Shown here piece after piece: positions 53,049-63,899 of a stretch of DNA of 64,000 nucleotides. Source of the DNA: Actinopolymorpha alba DSM 45243 (lineage in GTDB: Bacteria; Actinomycetota; Actinomycetes; Propionibacteriales; Actinopolymorphaceae); NCBI RefSeq assembly GCF_000373925.1, contig NZ_KB892707.1, positions 434,001-498,000 of the forward strand. Direction: 5' to 3'. The notes under the pieces are model-generated. The model had not been told where the DNA came from and made no database searches. It worked only from the letters and a program-made list of their open reading frames with translations. The position numbers and the translations under genes are program-made. Every line of letters begins with the position of its first letter. The stretch's first letter is position 1.

Positions 53049-54287
53049 GTGTACAGAGCACGGTTCGTGCGGGTCCTGGCGTTGACGGCGGCTCTGTCGC
53101 TCGGCGTCGCCGCCTGCGCCCAGAACACCAGTCAGAAGCCTGGTGATGAGACCAAAACTTCCGGGACGGGCAGTGCCCCGTCCATCAAGGCCGACCCGGC
53201 GCCGGAGGTGCCGGCGAACGCCGCCCTGCCGGCCGGCGACGGCAAGGCTAAGTGTGGCAAGGTCTCGATTGCTTATATCGGCACGATCGCTGGCGCCAGC
53301 GCGGCCCTTGGCCTCAACATCCTCAACGGCGTCAAGCTTGCGGTGAAGGAGCACAACGACGCCAACCCCGGCTGCCAGGTGACCTTGAAGCAGTTCGACT
53401 CCGAGGGCAGCCCCGACAAGGCGCCGGGCGTCGTGACGCAGGCGATCAGCGACCCGACCATCCTTGGTGTTGTCGGGCTCGCGTTCTCCGGTGAGTCCAA
53501 GGCTGTCGGCAAGTCGTTCAACGACGCGGGTCTGGTCACTATCTCCCCGTCCGCGACCAACCCCGGCCTCAGCACCAACGGCTGGAAGACCTTCTTCCGC
53601 GCCCTCGGTAACGACGCCGTGCAGGGCCCGGCGATCTCGGCGTTCGTCGCCAACGAGCTCAATGCCAAGAAGGTCTGCGTGGTCCGGGACGACTCCGAGT
53701 ACGGCATCGGCCTTGCCGACCAGACCAGCCAGGCGTTGGGCAGCAAGGTGGTCTGCGACGAGCAGGTCAAGACCGCGCAGAAGGAGTTCTCCGCGGTGGT
53801 CGGAGCCGTCCAGGCGGCCTCGCCCGACGCGGTGTTCTACGCCGGCTACTACCCCGAGGCCGCGCCGTTCGTGCAGCAGCTGCGCGACGCGGGCTACGAA
53901 GGCGCAGTGGTGGCTCCCGACGGCGTGCGTGACGACGAGTTCGTCAAGAACGCCGGCGAGGCGGCCGAGGGTGTCTACCTCAGCTGCCCGTGCCTCCCGT
54001 CCTCGGGTTTCACGAAGTTCTCCCAGGACTACAAGGCGCTCTCCAACCGTGAGCCGTCGACCTACTCCCCAGAGGGATACGACGCGACGACGATCCTGCT
54101 GCAGGGCATCGACAAGGGCCTCAAGGACCGCGCATCGCTGCTCAACTTCGTCAAGACGTACGAGGGCCAGGGTCTGACGAAGCAGTTCAAGTGGGACGGC
54201 AAGGGCGAGCTCACCCAGACGCCGGTCTGGATCTACGAAGTGAAGGACGGAAAGATCGTCCAGCTCAAGGACATGAGCAAGTCCTGA
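53049..54287 (+). CDS. livK: branched-chain amino acid ABC transporter, substrate-binding lipoprotein
   Basis: 412 residues from GTG 53049, 5 bases after GGAGG; ATG 53037 is possible. The lipoprotein signal is VRVLALTAALSLGVAACAQN. The type 1 periplasmic fold follows: VSIAYIGTIAGASAALGLNI, NGVKLAVKEHNDANPGCQVT, ISPSATNPGLSTNGWKTFF, VVRDDSEYGIGLADQ and SPEGYDATTILLQGI. It captures leucine, isoleucine, valine or related compounds outside the cell. It is the first gene of a complete livKHMGF operon. Confidence 0.93.
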   Translation: MYRARFVRVLALTAALSLGVAACAQNTSQKPGDETKTSGTGSAPSIKADPAPEVPANAALPAGDGKAKCGKVSIAYIGTIAGASAALGLNILNGVKLAVKEHNDANPGCQVTLKQFDSEGSPDKAPGVVTQAISDPTILGVVGLAFSGESKAVGKSFNDAGLVTISPSATNPGLSTNGWKTFFRALGNDAVQGPAISAFVANELNAKKVCVVRDDSEYGIGLADQTSQALGSKVVCDEQVKTAQKEFSAVVGAVQAASPDAVFYAGYYPEAAPFVQQLRDAGYEGAVVAPDGVRDDEFVKNAGEAAEGVYLSCPCLPSSGFTKFSQDYKALSNREPSTYSPEGYDATTILLQGIDKGLKDRASLLNFVKTYEGQGLTKQFKWDGKGELTQTPVWIYEVKDGKIVQLKDMSKS

Positions 54288-54417
54288 CGAGTCCGAGGAG
54301 TGCACCCGGGCCCGGTGCCAAGCAGATCAGCGCTCAGCACCGTGCCCGGGGCATGCCCGGTAGATCCCCGGACGTGCCGCGCGTGACGGACCCGCACAAG
54401 GAAGACAGGCCCACCCC

Positions 54418-55428
54418 TTGACCTCTCATCTCGCTCTCACCCTGGCCCAGTCAGGAAGTCAGTGGATCGACTTCAACGTCGGACTTCTGGCGGAAAGATT
54501 CTGGGCGAACACCGTTGACGGTCTTGCCTACGGCAGTATCTACGCCCTGGTGGCGCTCGGCTACACCCTCGTCTACGGCGTTCTCAGGCTCATCAACTTC
54601 GCGCATTCCGAAGTCTTCGTCGTCGGCGCGTTCGGCGCCTACTTCACGTTCGTGGGTCTGGGCTACAAACCCGGTCCCACTCTCGCCAGCGGTCTCGGTC
54701 CGCTCATCGCCAACCTCGTCCTCGCGGGTGCCGTGGCGATGATCGCGGCAGGCCTCATCGCCCTGCTGCTCGAGCGGGTCGCCTACCGGCCACTACGCCG
54801 AAGAAACGCGCCACGGCTCGTCTTTCTCATCACCGCGATCGGCGCGTCGTTCGCGATCCAGCAGGGTTTCTACCTCTGGCGGGGCGCCAACCCCGAACCC
54901 GCGATCCGGCTGGTACGCCCCGAGGCGGTCTTCGACATCGCGGGCACCCGCATCACCAACATCCAGATCGTGGTGTTCGTGGCGTCGGTGGTCCTGCTGA
55001 TCGTGGCGGACCGCTTCGTCGGACAGACCCGCCTCGGTCGGGGTATCCGCGCCGTAGCCCAGGACCCCGACACCGCGGCCCTCATGGGGGTCAACAAGGA
55101 ACGCGTGATCATGCTGACGTTCGTGATCGGTGGTGCGCTCGCGGGTGCCGCCGCGCTCTTCTACGTCATGATGATCCCGCAAGGTGTCCTTTACAACGGC
55201 GGATTCCTGCTCGGCATCAAGGCGTTCACCGCCGCCGTACTCGGAGGCATCGGCAACCTGCGCGGAGCGTTGCTCGGCGGTCTCCTCCTCGGTGTCGTCG
55301 AAAACTACGGCCAGACATTGTTCGGTGGTGAGTGGAGGGACGTCGTCGCGTTCGTCCTCCTCATCGGCATCCTCATGGTGCGGCCCACCGGCATTCTCGG
55401 CGAATCGCTGGGGAGGGCCCGAGTATGA
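54418..55428 (+). CDS. livH: branched-chain amino acid ABC transporter permease
   Basis: 336 residues with a TTG start. Helices carry GLAYGSIYALVALGYTLVYG and VLRLINFAHSEVFVVGAFGA, the LivH hallmark. FVGQTRLGRGIRAVAQDP, DTAALMGVN and AFTAAVLGGIGNLRGALLGG follow, ending in GILMVRPTGILGE. It pairs with LivM to form the channel. Its stop overlaps the ATG of the 71-bp cassette instead of the livM start. Confidence 0.93.
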   Translation: MTSHLALTLAQSGSQWIDFNVGLLAERFWANTVDGLAYGSIYALVALGYTLVYGVLRLINFAHSEVFVVGAFGAYFTFVGLGYKPGPTLASGLGPLIANLVLAGAVAMIAAGLIALLLERVAYRPLRRRNAPRLVFLITAIGASFAIQQGFYLWRGANPEPAIRLVRPEAVFDIAGTRITNIQIVVFVASVVLLIVADRFVGQTRLGRGIRAVAQDPDTAALMGVNKERVIMLTFVIGGALAGAAALFYVMMIPQGVLYNGGFLLGIKAFTAAVLGGIGNLRGALLGGLLLGVVENYGQTLFGGEWRDVVAFVLLIGILMVRPTGILGESLGRARV

Positions 55429-55499
55429 GCGAGCGAATCGTCAAGCACAGCGCCCTGAGTGTCTCGTGCGCGCCCGCAGCGAAGCGAGGACGCGCATGA
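55425..55499 (+). repeat. 71-bp ATGA-junction cassette, copy between livH and livM
   Basis: A 24-codon mini-ORF starting MSERIVKHSA and ending APAAKRGRA. The ATG overlaps the livH stop and the TGA overlaps the livM ATG at 55496. The step from ATG to ATG is exactly 71 bases, as at 7680-7609. No ribosome site lies inside, so it is probably read by translational coupling. Confidence 0.88.
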
Positions 55500-56659
55500 G
55501 TGCAGAGGTGACCACTAGGACCCAGGCGAGCGAAGGCACGCGCCAGCCGTTTGGCCAGCGGGTCCGGGACTGGTGGAACTCCCGCAGCCGGCTCGAACAA
55601 TGGCTGATGATCATCCCGGTCGTGGTGCTGGTTTACCTGCTGCCGGTGATGAACTTCTTCCCGTTGTCCACCGAGCCCTGGACCGACTACGAACTCGCGT
55701 TGTTCAATGCCGCGCGGCTCGGCCTCATCGCGCTCGGCCTGAACGTCGTGCTCGGCCAGGCGGGTCTGCTGGACCTCGGGTATGTCGGCTTCTTTGCCGT
55801 CGGCGCCTATGTCGCGGCGATCATGACCAGCCGCGACTCGTTCCTCACGGACCCGAGGTACTCCTGGGTCGTGGTCGTGCCCGTCGCGATCGCGATCACG
55901 ATGGTGTCGGGCGTGGTGATTGGTACGCCAACCCTGCGATTACGCGGCGACTATCTCGCGATCGTGACGCTTGGTTTCGGTGAGATGGTGCGGCTGCTCG
56001 CCGACAACCTCGAGCCGCTCCGGGGCAACCGCGGCTTCCAGGACGTCGGAGGTCCGCCCGGCACCTACGCGAACGGGTCGCCGATCTTCACCCAGGGCGA
56101 CGGGAAACCGTGGTACTGGCTCACGGTGACGTTCATCATCGTGATCCTGTTGTTGATCGGGAACCTCGAGCGAAGCCGGGTCGGCCGGGCCTGGGTGGCG
56201 ATCCGCGAGGACGAGGACGTCGCGGAGATCATGGGCGTCCCCACGTTCCGCTTCAAGGTGTGGGCGTTCGTGATCGGCGCGGGAATCGGCGGTCTTTCCG
56301 GCGTGCTGTATGCGGGCCAGGTGGGTTTCGTCAACAACCAGCGGTTCGATGTGGTCACCTCGATCCTCTTCGTGGCCGCGGTCGTCCTCGGGGGCTCGGG
56401 CAACAAGCTGGGCGTGCTCCTCGGTGCCCTGGTGATCTCCTATCTGCCCGACCGGTTCCAGCTCGCGCCTGAGTACCGCTTCCTGATCTTCGGGATCGCG
56501 TTGATCGTGCTCATGATCTTCCGTCCGCAGGGCCTCCTGGGCGCGCGTCAACGACTCCTTGCGCGGGGCAGACAGGCCTACCAACGCCTGGTCGGTAAAC
56601 CTGAGCCGGTCGCGACCGAGAGCGCGCTCATCGACTCGGGCAAGGGGACTAACGCATGA
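55496..56659 (+). CDS. livM: branched-chain amino acid ABC transporter permease
   Basis: 387 residues. The head is polar to about 35. Then come the first helix (WLMIIPVVVLVYLLPVMNFF), GLNVVLGQAGLLDLGYVGFF, TLRLRGDYLAIVTLGFGEMV, the EAA-like RSRVGRAWVAIREDEDVAEI, GGLSGVLYAGQVGF and the end LMIFRPQGLLGARQRLLARG. All are LivM features. Both its ends are flanked by cassette copies, at 55425 and 56656. Confidence 0.92.
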   Translation: MSAEVTTRTQASEGTRQPFGQRVRDWWNSRSRLEQWLMIIPVVVLVYLLPVMNFFPLSTEPWTDYELALFNAARLGLIALGLNVVLGQAGLLDLGYVGFFAVGAYVAAIMTSRDSFLTDPRYSWVVVVPVAIAITMVSGVVIGTPTLRLRGDYLAIVTLGFGEMVRLLADNLEPLRGNRGFQDVGGPPGTYANGSPIFTQGDGKPWYWLTVTFIIVILLLIGNLERSRVGRAWVAIREDEDVAEIMGVPTFRFKVWAFVIGAGIGGLSGVLYAGQVGFVNNQRFDVVTSILFVAAVVLGGSGNKLGVLLGALVISYLPDRFQLAPEYRFLIFGIALIVLMIFRPQGLLGARQRLLARGRQAYQRLVGKPEPVATESALIDSGKGTNA

Positions 56660-56739
56660 GCGAGCGGAGCGAGCGAATCAATCAACACAGCGCTCTGAGT
56701 GCCTCATGCGCGCCCGGAGCGAAGCGAGGACGCGCATGA
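56656..56739 (+). repeat. ATGA-junction cassette, copy between livM and livG (80-bp step)
   Basis: A 27-codon mini-ORF starting [13 protein letters not shown] and ending APGAKRGRA. It is the same cassette as at 55425 with a 9-base internal duplication (GAGCGGAGC), so the ATG-to-ATG step is 80 bases. ATGA overlaps are kept with livM and with livG at 56736. Confidence 0.88.
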
Positions 56740-57630
56740 GTGACCCAACGCCGGTGGAGAAGGGCCTTGCGGCTGAGGTCCAGGGGATGAGCGAGTCCGA
56801 ACTCGCCCAGCACCTCGAGGAGGTCGCCGAGGCGGTGGCTCCCGACCGGGAGATCCAGGTCGACGTCGGCGACACCCTGCTCGAACTCGACGACGTCACG
56901 CTCCGCTTCGGCGGCCTGGTGGCACTCGACAGTGTGTCCTTCGGGATCAGGCGGGGCGAGATTCTCGGCATGATCGGACCGAACGGCGCGGGCAAGACCA
57001 CCTGCTTCAACGTGATGACCGGCGTCTACCGGCCGTCGTCCGGCGAGGTCAGGCTGGAGGGTCGTCGCCTGGGTCGGCTCAAGCGATACCAGATCACCCG
57101 GCGCGGCATCGCCCGTACGTTCCAGAACATCCGGTTGTTCGAGGAGATGACGGCTCTGGAGAACGTCGTCGTCGGCACCGACGCACGCCACAAGACGAGC
57201 GTGGTTGGCGCGCTCGCCCGCCTTCCCCGCCACTGGCAGGAGGAACGCGCGGGTGTCGAGCGCGCGATGGCGCTGCTGGAGTTCGTCGGTATCGCCGATC
57301 GGGCGGCCGACCGGGCCAAGAACCTTCCGTACGGCTACCAACGTCGGCTCGAGATCGCCCGGGCGTTGGCGACGGAGCCGAAGTTGCTCTGCCTCGACGA
57401 GCCCGCCGCTGGATTCAACCCGGCCGAGAAGGATGAGCTGATGGAGCTCATCCGCAGGATTCGCGACGACGGCTACACCGTCCTGCTGATCGAGCACGAC
57501 ATGCGGGTGGTGATGGGCGTGACCGACCGGATCGTCGTACTCGAGTTCGGTAAGAAGATCGCGGAAGGAACCCCCGCGCAGGTGCGGGACGACCCGGCGG
57601 TCATCGCCGCCTATCTGGGGGTGCCCGACG

Positions 57631-57644
<14 letters not shown>
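56736..57644 (+). CDS. livG: branched-chain amino acid ABC transporter ATP-binding protein
   Basis: 302 residues from the ATG in the cassette's final ATGA. About 40 residues precede the ATPase domain. Walker A is GPNGAGKTT, followed by [20 protein letters not shown]. The signature region [15 protein letters not shown] and Walker [14 protein letters not shown] are typical LivG. The tail ([32 protein letters not shown]) is complete. livF begins 14 bases before its end. Confidence 0.94.
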
Positions 57645-58344
<700 letters not shown>

Positions 58345-58369
58345 CACTGCCGAGAACGGGAGCGGCCGC

Positions 58370-58924
58370 ATGCGATGCCGGACCAAGCGACTACTGATCC
58401 GGGATTTCGTGGAGGCTGACCGGGCCGCGGTAAGGGGATGGCGTTCCGACCCTGAGGTGGTGCGCTATCTCGACCAGCCGCTCGGGACCGATCCTGACGG
58501 GTGGTTCGATGCCGTACGGCGATTCGGCGCCCAGGTGCCGCGGGTGTCGCATGACGCGGCGATCGTGCTTCGGGGCACCGACGAGGTGGTGGGCTGGATC
58601 GGCATCGGGCGGTCGGTCGACTTCCTGTCGGGCGACCACGTGGTGGGGTACGCGTTGCGCCGGGAGTCCTGGGGCAAGGGCTACATGGCCGAGGCACTCG
58701 CCGCCGTCCTCGAGTTCGGGTTCACAGAACTCGGTGCGCAGACGATCTACGCGCAGTGCTACATCGCCAACCACGCGTCGGCGCGGGTCATGGAGAAGGC
58801 CGGCATGAAGCCCGCCGGTCAGGCGGTCTCGGCTGATCCCTCCCTGGGCGAGAGCGTCCGGTACGTCGCGGTCCGGGGTGAGTGGCGACAGCCGGGCCGG
58901 CGGAGGTTCGGGCGTGTGGGCTGA
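58370..58924 (+). CDS. GNAT acetyltransferase, RimJ/RimL-like
   Basis: 184 residues, 25 bases after livF. KRLLIRDFVEADRAAVRGWR opens the domain. GYALRRESWGKGYMAEALAA is the acetyl-CoA site, and QCYIANHASARVMEKAGMKP follows. Members acetylate ribosomal protein N-termini or small molecules. The substrate is not predictable. It may be the last gene of the liv transcript. Confidence 0.85.
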   Translation: MRCRTKRLLIRDFVEADRAAVRGWRSDPEVVRYLDQPLGTDPDGWFDAVRRFGAQVPRVSHDAAIVLRGTDEVVGWIGIGRSVDFLSGDHVVGYALRRESWGKGYMAEALAAVLEFGFTELGAQTIYAQCYIANHASARVMEKAGMKPAGQAVSADPSLGESVRYVAVRGEWRQPGRRRFGRVG

Positions 58925-59029
58925 TCAGCGTGGGCCGATCAGCCGTGGGCCACTTCGCCAACACCAGATCTGGCGCGGAAACCGACGGGCGCCCGGTGGC
59001 GTCGGCCCGCTACGCTTGGTCGCACAAGG

Positions 59030-59282
59030 CATTGACCCGGCTATCACCGGTGAGCCTCCGGAAGAACCGGACCTTCCAAGCATTCGCCCACAAGGTCCTC
59101 AGTAGAACCGGACGGGTCCGGCCCGTCACAGCCGGCCAACGAGCGGGTCCGCTCGCGGCTGACCTCACGGTCAGCGGCGGCGGATCAAGCGAGGTGGTAC
59201 CGCGGGCGGAGCATTGCAGGCGATGCGCCGCTCGTCCTCGCACGGCAGATCCATCCGATCCCGCAGCGACCGAGGACGAGCG
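59030..59282 (+). promoter_or_regulatory. T-box riboswitch, translational type, for ileS
   Basis: A short stem I carries GGCATTGACCCGGCTATCAC with specifier codon ATC (59043-59045), then GGTGAGCCTCCGGAAGAACC. The linker AGTAGAACCGGACGGG follows at 59101, and the T-box GGTGGTACCGCGG lies at 59193-59205 (TGGT matches tRNA discriminator A). CGCTCGTCCTCG at 59229-59240 pairs perfectly with CGAGGACGAGCG at 59271-59282, hiding the ribosome site GAGGACGAG. Uncharged tRNA-Ile should open it and raise ileS translation. This is the known actinobacterial ultrashort ileS T-box layout. Confidence 0.93.
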
Positions 59283-59291
59283 AGCCCCACG

Positions 59292-62200
59292 ATGACGTAC
59301 CCCCGACACCGCGATGACGACGCGCGCGTTCCCGCTTCTCCGTCGTTTCCCGATCTCGAGCATGAGGTGCTCGACTACTGGGAGGCGGACAAGACCTTCC
59401 AGGCGAGCATTGACCAGCGCGAGGCCGGCCCGCAGGGGTCGAACGAGTTCGTCTTCTACGACGGCCCGCCGTTCGCCAACGGTCTGCCGCACTATGGCCA
59501 CCTTCTGACCGGCTACGTCAAGGACCTGGTGCCGCGCTACCAGACGATGCGCGGACGCCGGGTCGAACGCCGCTTCGGCTGGGACTGCCACGGACTCCCC
59601 GCCGAGGTCGAGGCCGAACGCGAGCTCGGCATCACCGCCAAGCGGGAGATCCTCGACCTGGGCGTCGATCGGTTCAACCAGGTGTGCCGGACGTCGGTGT
59701 TGCGCTACACCGCCGAGTGGGAGCGGTACGTCAACCGGCAGGCCCGCTGGGTGGACTTCGACAACGACTACAAGACGCTCGACCTGTCCTACATGGAGAG
59801 CGTGCAGTGGGCGTTCAAGACGTTGTACGACAAGGGGTTGGTGTACGAGGGCTTCCGGGTCCTGCCGTACTGCTGGCGGTGTGAGACACCGCTGTCCAAC
59901 ACCGAGACCCGGATGGATGACGTCTACCGCGACCGGCACGACCCGGCGATCACGGTCGCCTTCGAGCTGGAGACGGGGGAGAAGCTGCTGGTCTGGACGA
60001 CCACTCCCTGGACGTTGCCGTCCAACCTCGCGGTCGCGGTCGGCCCCGACATCGACTACGCCGTCGTCGAGAAGGACGGCGTGCGGTACATCCTGGGCGA
60101 GGCCCGGCTGGCGGCGTACGCCAACGAACTCGTCGACGCCGAGCGGGTCGGAACCCTTCGGGGCAGCGAGCTGGTCGGCCGCCGCTACGCCCCGCTGTTC
60201 GACTTCCTCGCGGACACACCCAACGCCTTCCAGGTGCTTGGTGCCGCCTTCGTGACCACCGAGGACGGCACCGGCGTCGTGCACCTGGCGCCGGCGTTCG
60301 GTGAGGACGACCAGGCGACCTGCGATCTCGCCGACATCCCGACGATCGTGACGGTCGACGACCACACCCGCTTCACGTCGCTGGTGCCGGCGTACGAAGG
60401 ACTCCAGGTCTTCGAGGCCAACAAGCCGGTCATCCGCGACCTCAAGGAGCGCGGCGTTCTGGTACGCCACGACACCTACACCCACAGCTACCCGCACTGC
60501 TGGCGGTGCGACACGCCCCTGGTCTACAAGGCGGTCGGGAGCTGGTTCGTGGAGGTGACGAAGTTCAGGGACCGCATGGTCGAGCTCAACCAGCAGATCA
60601 GCTGGACGCCGGAGCACGTCAAGGACGGGTCGTTCGGGAAGTGGCTGTCGAACGCGCGCGACTGGTCGATCAGCCGGAACCGCTTCTGGGGTTCACCGAT
60701 CCCGGTGTGGAAGTCCGACGATCCGGCGTACCCGCGGGTCGATGTCTACGGCTCACTGGATGAGATCGAGCGCGATTTCGGCGTACGCCCGACCGACCTG
60801 CACCGGCCCACGATCGATGACCTGACGCGGCCGAACCCCGACGACCCGACCGGCCGCTCCACGATGCGGCGGGTGCCGGAGGTGTTGGACTGCTGGTTCG
60901 AGTCGGGGTCGATGTCGTTCGCCCAGGTGCATTACCCGTTCGAGAACACCGAGTGGTTCGAGCATCACTACCCGGGTGACTTCATCGTCGAGTACGTCCC
61001 GCAGGTGCGCGGGTGGTTCTACACCCTGCACGTGCTCGCGACCGCGTTGTTCGACCGGCCGGCGTTCCGCAACTGCGTCGTACACGGCAACATCCTCGGC
61101 GACGACGGCCGCAAGATGAGCAAGAGCCTGCGCAACTACCCGGACGTCTTCGAGATGTTCGACATGTATGGCTCCGACGCTATCCGCTGGTCCTTGATGG
61201 CGTCGCCGGTGCTGCGCGGCGGCGATCTCTCGGTGACCGAATCTCTGATCCGCGACAGCGTGCGGCAGGCGATCAACCCGCTGTGGAATGCCTTCTACTT
61301 CTTCACGCTCTACACGAACGCCGAGTCCGCGGTGGCTCGGTGGCGTACGGATTCGACGCACGTGCTGGACCGCTACGTGTTGGCGAAACTCCACGACACG
61401 GTGGCCGCGACGACCGACGCGCTCGACGCGTACGACATCTCGCGCGCGTGTACGGCGGTGCGGTCGTTCCTCGACGTGCTGACCAACTGGTACGTCCGGC
61501 GTTCGCGGGAGCGGTTCTGGTCCGGCGACCAGGACGCGTTCGACACGCTCTACACCGTCCTCGAGGTCCTCACGCGGACCGCGGCGCCGCTGCTCCCGCT
61601 GGTGACCGAGGAAGTGTGGCGCGGGCTCACCGGCGAGCGCTCGGTGCACCTTGCCGACTGGCCCTCGCTCGAGGACCTGCCGGCGGATCCCGACCTCGTG
61701 GCGGCGATGGACGGCGTACGCGACGTGTGCTCGGTGGCGCTGGCACTCCGAAAGGCGAAGGGGCTGCGGGTACGCCTGCCGCTGGCGGCCCTGACGGTGG
61801 CCGCGCCGGACGCCGGATCGCTCGCGCCGTTCGTGGATCTCATCCGCGACGAGGTGAACGTCAAGGCGGTCGTGCTCGAGGACGAGGTCGCGGCGCACTG
61901 TCAACGCGTCCTTTCGGTGGTGCCACGCGCGTTGGGACCGCGCCTCGGCAAGGACGTCCAGCGGGTGATCCGTGCCGTGAAGGGGGGCGAATGGTCGGTG
62001 TCGGACGAAGGAGTCGTGGCGGGCGGAGTCCCGTTGCTGGAGGGGGAGTACGAGCTACGGCTGGTCCCGACGGACGCGGACTCCTCGACCGCGCTGCCCG
62101 GCGACGTCGGCGTGGTGGTCCTCGACACGGAGGTCACCCCGGAGCTGGCCGCCGAAGGTACGGCCCGGGACGTGATCCGGGCGGTCCAGCAGGCCCGCCG

Positions 62201-62411
62201 CGACGCTGGTCTCGACGTGTCTGACCGGATCGGGCTCGTGGTGTCCTCACCGGATGCGGAGGTGCGGGCCGCCGTCGAGGCGCACCGAGACCTGGTCACG
62301 GGGGAGACCTTGACGGAGGAGCTGACCTTCGGCGACCTGCCGGGCGAGGGCGCTCCGGTCGAGGTGGGCGACGGCTTCTCCGTCCGCGTGTCCGTCCGTG
62401 GGCTCCAGTGA
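59292..62411 (+). CDS. ileS: isoleucyl-tRNA synthetase
   Basis: 1039 residues from ATG 59292; upstream open frame lies in the T-box. HIGH-type site is [20 protein letters not shown], and KMSKS appears in [32 protein letters not shown] and the editing-domain [19 protein letters not shown] are typical. The sequence is the eukaryote-like class of bacterial IleRS: the C-terminal zinc domain of the E. coli type is absent, and the tail ends in [17 protein letters not shown]. That class is often mupirocin-tolerant, which is family knowledge and not shown here. Confidence 0.96.
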   Translation: MTYPRHRDDDARVPASPSFPDLEHEVLDYWEADKTFQASIDQREAGPQGSNEFVFYDGPPFANGLPHYGHLLTGYVKDLVPRYQTMRGRRVERRFGWDCHGLPAEVEAERELGITAKREILDLGVDRFNQVCRTSVLRYTAEWERYVNRQARWVDFDNDYKTLDLSYMESVQWAFKTLYDKGLVYEGFRVLPYCWRCETPLSNTETRMDDVYRDRHDPAITVAFELETGEKLLVWTTTPWTLPSNLAVAVGPDIDYAVVEKDGVRYILGEARLAAYANELVDAERVGTLRGSELVGRRYAPLFDFLADTPNAFQVLGAAFVTTEDGTGVVHLAPAFGEDDQATCDLADIPTIVTVDDHTRFTSLVPAYEGLQVFEANKPVIRDLKERGVLVRHDTYTHSYPHCWRCDTPLVYKAVGSWFVEVTKFRDRMVELNQQISWTPEHVKDGSFGKWLSNARDWSISRNRFWGSPIPVWKSDDPAYPRVDVYGSLDEIERDFGVRPTDLHRPTIDDLTRPNPDDPTGRSTMRRVPEVLDCWFESGSMSFAQVHYPFENTEWFEHHYPGDFIVEYVPQVRGWFYTLHVLATALFDRPAFRNCVVHGNILGDDGRKMSKSLRNYPDVFEMFDMYGSDAIRWSLMASPVLRGGDLSVTESLIRDSVRQAINPLWNAFYFFTLYTNAESAVARWRTDSTHVLDRYVLAKLHDTVAATTDALDAYDISRACTAVRSFLDVLTNWYVRRSRERFWSGDQDAFDTLYTVLEVLTRTAAPLLPLVTEEVWRGLTGERSVHLADWPSLEDLPADPDLVAAMDGVRDVCSVALALRKAKGLRVRLPLAALTVAAPDAGSLAPFVDLIRDEVNVKAVVLEDEVAAHCQRVLSVVPRALGPRLGKDVQRVIRAVKGGEWSVSDEGVVAGGVPLLEGEYELRLVPTDADSSTALPGDVGVVVLDTEVTPELAAEGTARDVIRAVQQARRDAGLDVSDRIGLVVSSPDAEVRAAVEAHRDLVTGETLTEELTFGDLPGEGAPVEVGDGFSVRVSVRGLQ

Positions 62412-62461
62412 CGCGGCGGCACTGACACGACCGTGGTGCCCGCGGCGCGCCCAGGGCCCAA

Positions 62462-62547
62462 AATGATCACGTATACGTGGTCATTACCCGCTTCGCATGG
62501 TGCCGATGTCATGTGAGGCAGGCAATGACCACGTATACGTGATCATT
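62462..62547. repeat. 86-bp nested palindrome, copy 3
   Basis: Perfect 24-bp arms at 62462-62485 and 62524-62547 hold CACGTATACGTG. The 38-bp core is the reverse complement of the copy 2 core in most positions. It lies between the convergent ends of ileS and the VOC gene. Confidence 0.93.
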
Positions 62548-62556
62548 CAGGGGCCC

Positions 62557-63318
62557 TCACGTCGGTGGCAGGAGGCCGGTGACCGGATCGCGGGACGTGA
62601 CGCAGTACTCGCGGCCGACGGGATCCCGCAAGGTCACCCACGAGGCGGTACGCCCCACCACCGTCGCGCCAAGCTGCTCGTGCCGGCGTACCTCCGCTTC
62701 GACGTCGTCGCAGGCCAGGTCGACGTGCGCCCGGACCGGTTGCCCTGGCTCGGAGGTGTCGAGGCGTTGCAGGAGCAGGCGGAACGGCATCCCCGCCGGA
62801 CGCTGAAGGTATTCGAACTCCGGGCGGGACCCAGGTCGTCGCTCCCAGCCGGTGAACGCCGCCCAGAATTCCACCTCGCGGTCGAGGGCACCGGCAGGTA
62901 TGTCGAGGCAGATCTGGTCGACCAGACTGCGATGTCCGTCGGTCCACCGGAGGGGCACGGGACGCTCGTGCTCCCCGTGGTGTGTGACGACACAGAACGC
63001 CAGGCCGCCCGGGGAGGCCAACACCACAAGGGTGTTCTGGTCGGCCACGATCGTGGCGCCCAGCTTGACCGCGCGCGCCACCTCCGCCCGCACCGCATGG
63101 GAATGAACATCGAGGTGGCAGCGGGCGGGCCCGTCACACACGTCCTGCACCCGAAGGAACGCGCAACCCTGCTCGGGCAGCAAGGTCGCGAACTCCTCCC
63201 GCTCACCTCGCCACGAAGACAAGCCTGACCGGGTCACGCCTCGCCAGAAGGCGAGCCCCGCCTCGCGGTCGGAGTCGTACGGAGAATCCAGGAAGACGGT
63301 CAGCCACCGAATGGTCAT
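62557..63318 (-). CDS. VOC (glyoxalase-like) protein with two domains
   Basis: 253 residues. Two copies of the VOC fold are seen. The first begins RWLTVFLDSPYDSDREAGLA and ends LVVLASPGGLAFCVV; the second begins LVDQICLDIPAGALDREVEF and ends TLRDPVGREYCVTSRDPVTG. VOC proteins bind metals and serve as isomerases, dioxygenases or antibiotic-binding proteins. No specific reaction can be named. It ends 10 bases from palindrome copy 3. Confidence 0.85.
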   Translation of the reverse strand: MTIRWLTVFLDSPYDSDREAGLAFWRGVTRSGLSSWRGEREEFATLLPEQGCAFLRVQDVCDGPARCHLDVHSHAVRAEVARAVKLGATIVADQNTLVVLASPGGLAFCVVTHHGEHERPVPLRWTDGHRSLVDQICLDIPAGALDREVEFWAAFTGWERRPGSRPEFEYLQRPAGMPFRLLLQRLDTSEPGQPVRAHVDLACDDVEAEVRRHEQLGATVVGRTASWVTLRDPVGREYCVTSRDPVTGLLPPT

Positions 63319-63372
63319 CCCACCAGTGTCGCGAACCCGCCGGGGCGGCTCGGGATGTCGGTAAGGCCGGCA

Positions 63373-63765
63373 TCAGGTGGCCGGGCGAAGGTGGCAGGTC
63401 AGCCTGACCGTGCACACGCGCCGGTCCTCCTCGTCGGTGATCACCACGTCGTACGTCGCCGTCGTACGCCCGCGATGGATCGGTGTCGCGACACCGCGGA
63501 CGACGCCGCTCCGGACAGCCCGGTGATGCGTCGCGTTGAGGTCGACGCCGAGCGCCACCCGGTCAGGTCGGGCGTACAACGTCGCCGCGATCGACGCGAG
63601 GCTCTCAGCAAGGACGCACGACGCGCCGCCGTGAAGGAGGCCGAACGGTTGGGTGTTGCCCTCGACCGGCATGGTGCCGACGCACCGGTCCGGTGAGGCC
63701 TCGAGGATCGTGATCCCGAGCCGCTCGTGGATCGGGGCCTGGGGCAGGTCCACTCCGTCTGTCAC
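63373..63765 (-). CDS. hotdog-fold acyl-CoA thioesterase, PaaI family
   Basis: 130 residues, GTG start. IHERLGITILEASPDRCVGT, NTQPFGLLHGGASCVLAESL (His-Gly-Gly motif with the active-site acid in AES), ALGVDLNATHHRAV and GVATPIHRGRTTATYDV are the PaaI/HGG family motifs. It hydrolyses acyl- or aryl-CoA esters; menaquinone-pathway or phenylacetate-related roles are possible. It is divergent from polA. Confidence 0.88.
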   Translation of the reverse strand: MTDGVDLPQAPIHERLGITILEASPDRCVGTMPVEGNTQPFGLLHGGASCVLAESLASIAATLYARPDRVALGVDLNATHHRAVRSGVVRGVATPIHRGRTTATYDVVITDEEDRRVCTVRLTCHLRPAT

Positions 63766-63899
63766 CGTCCGCTCCTCTCGTCATCGCCAGCCAGTCGACC
63801 GTAGACCGTCCCGGTCGACCACGTGGCATCCGCACGTCCCGGCGCACGTCCGGCGCACGGTGCGTGGCCTTGTCGGTGAGGGCTACTAGAGTCACGTGC

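Noticed and set aside
52667-53128. Open frames on both strands in the livK leader
   Set aside because: No ribosome sites and no recognisable protein features. They overlap a likely regulatory leader.
59010-60617. Open frame of 535 codons opposite ileS and its T-box
   Set aside because: It is antisense to a clear synthetase and riboswitch, with no family motif or ribosome site.
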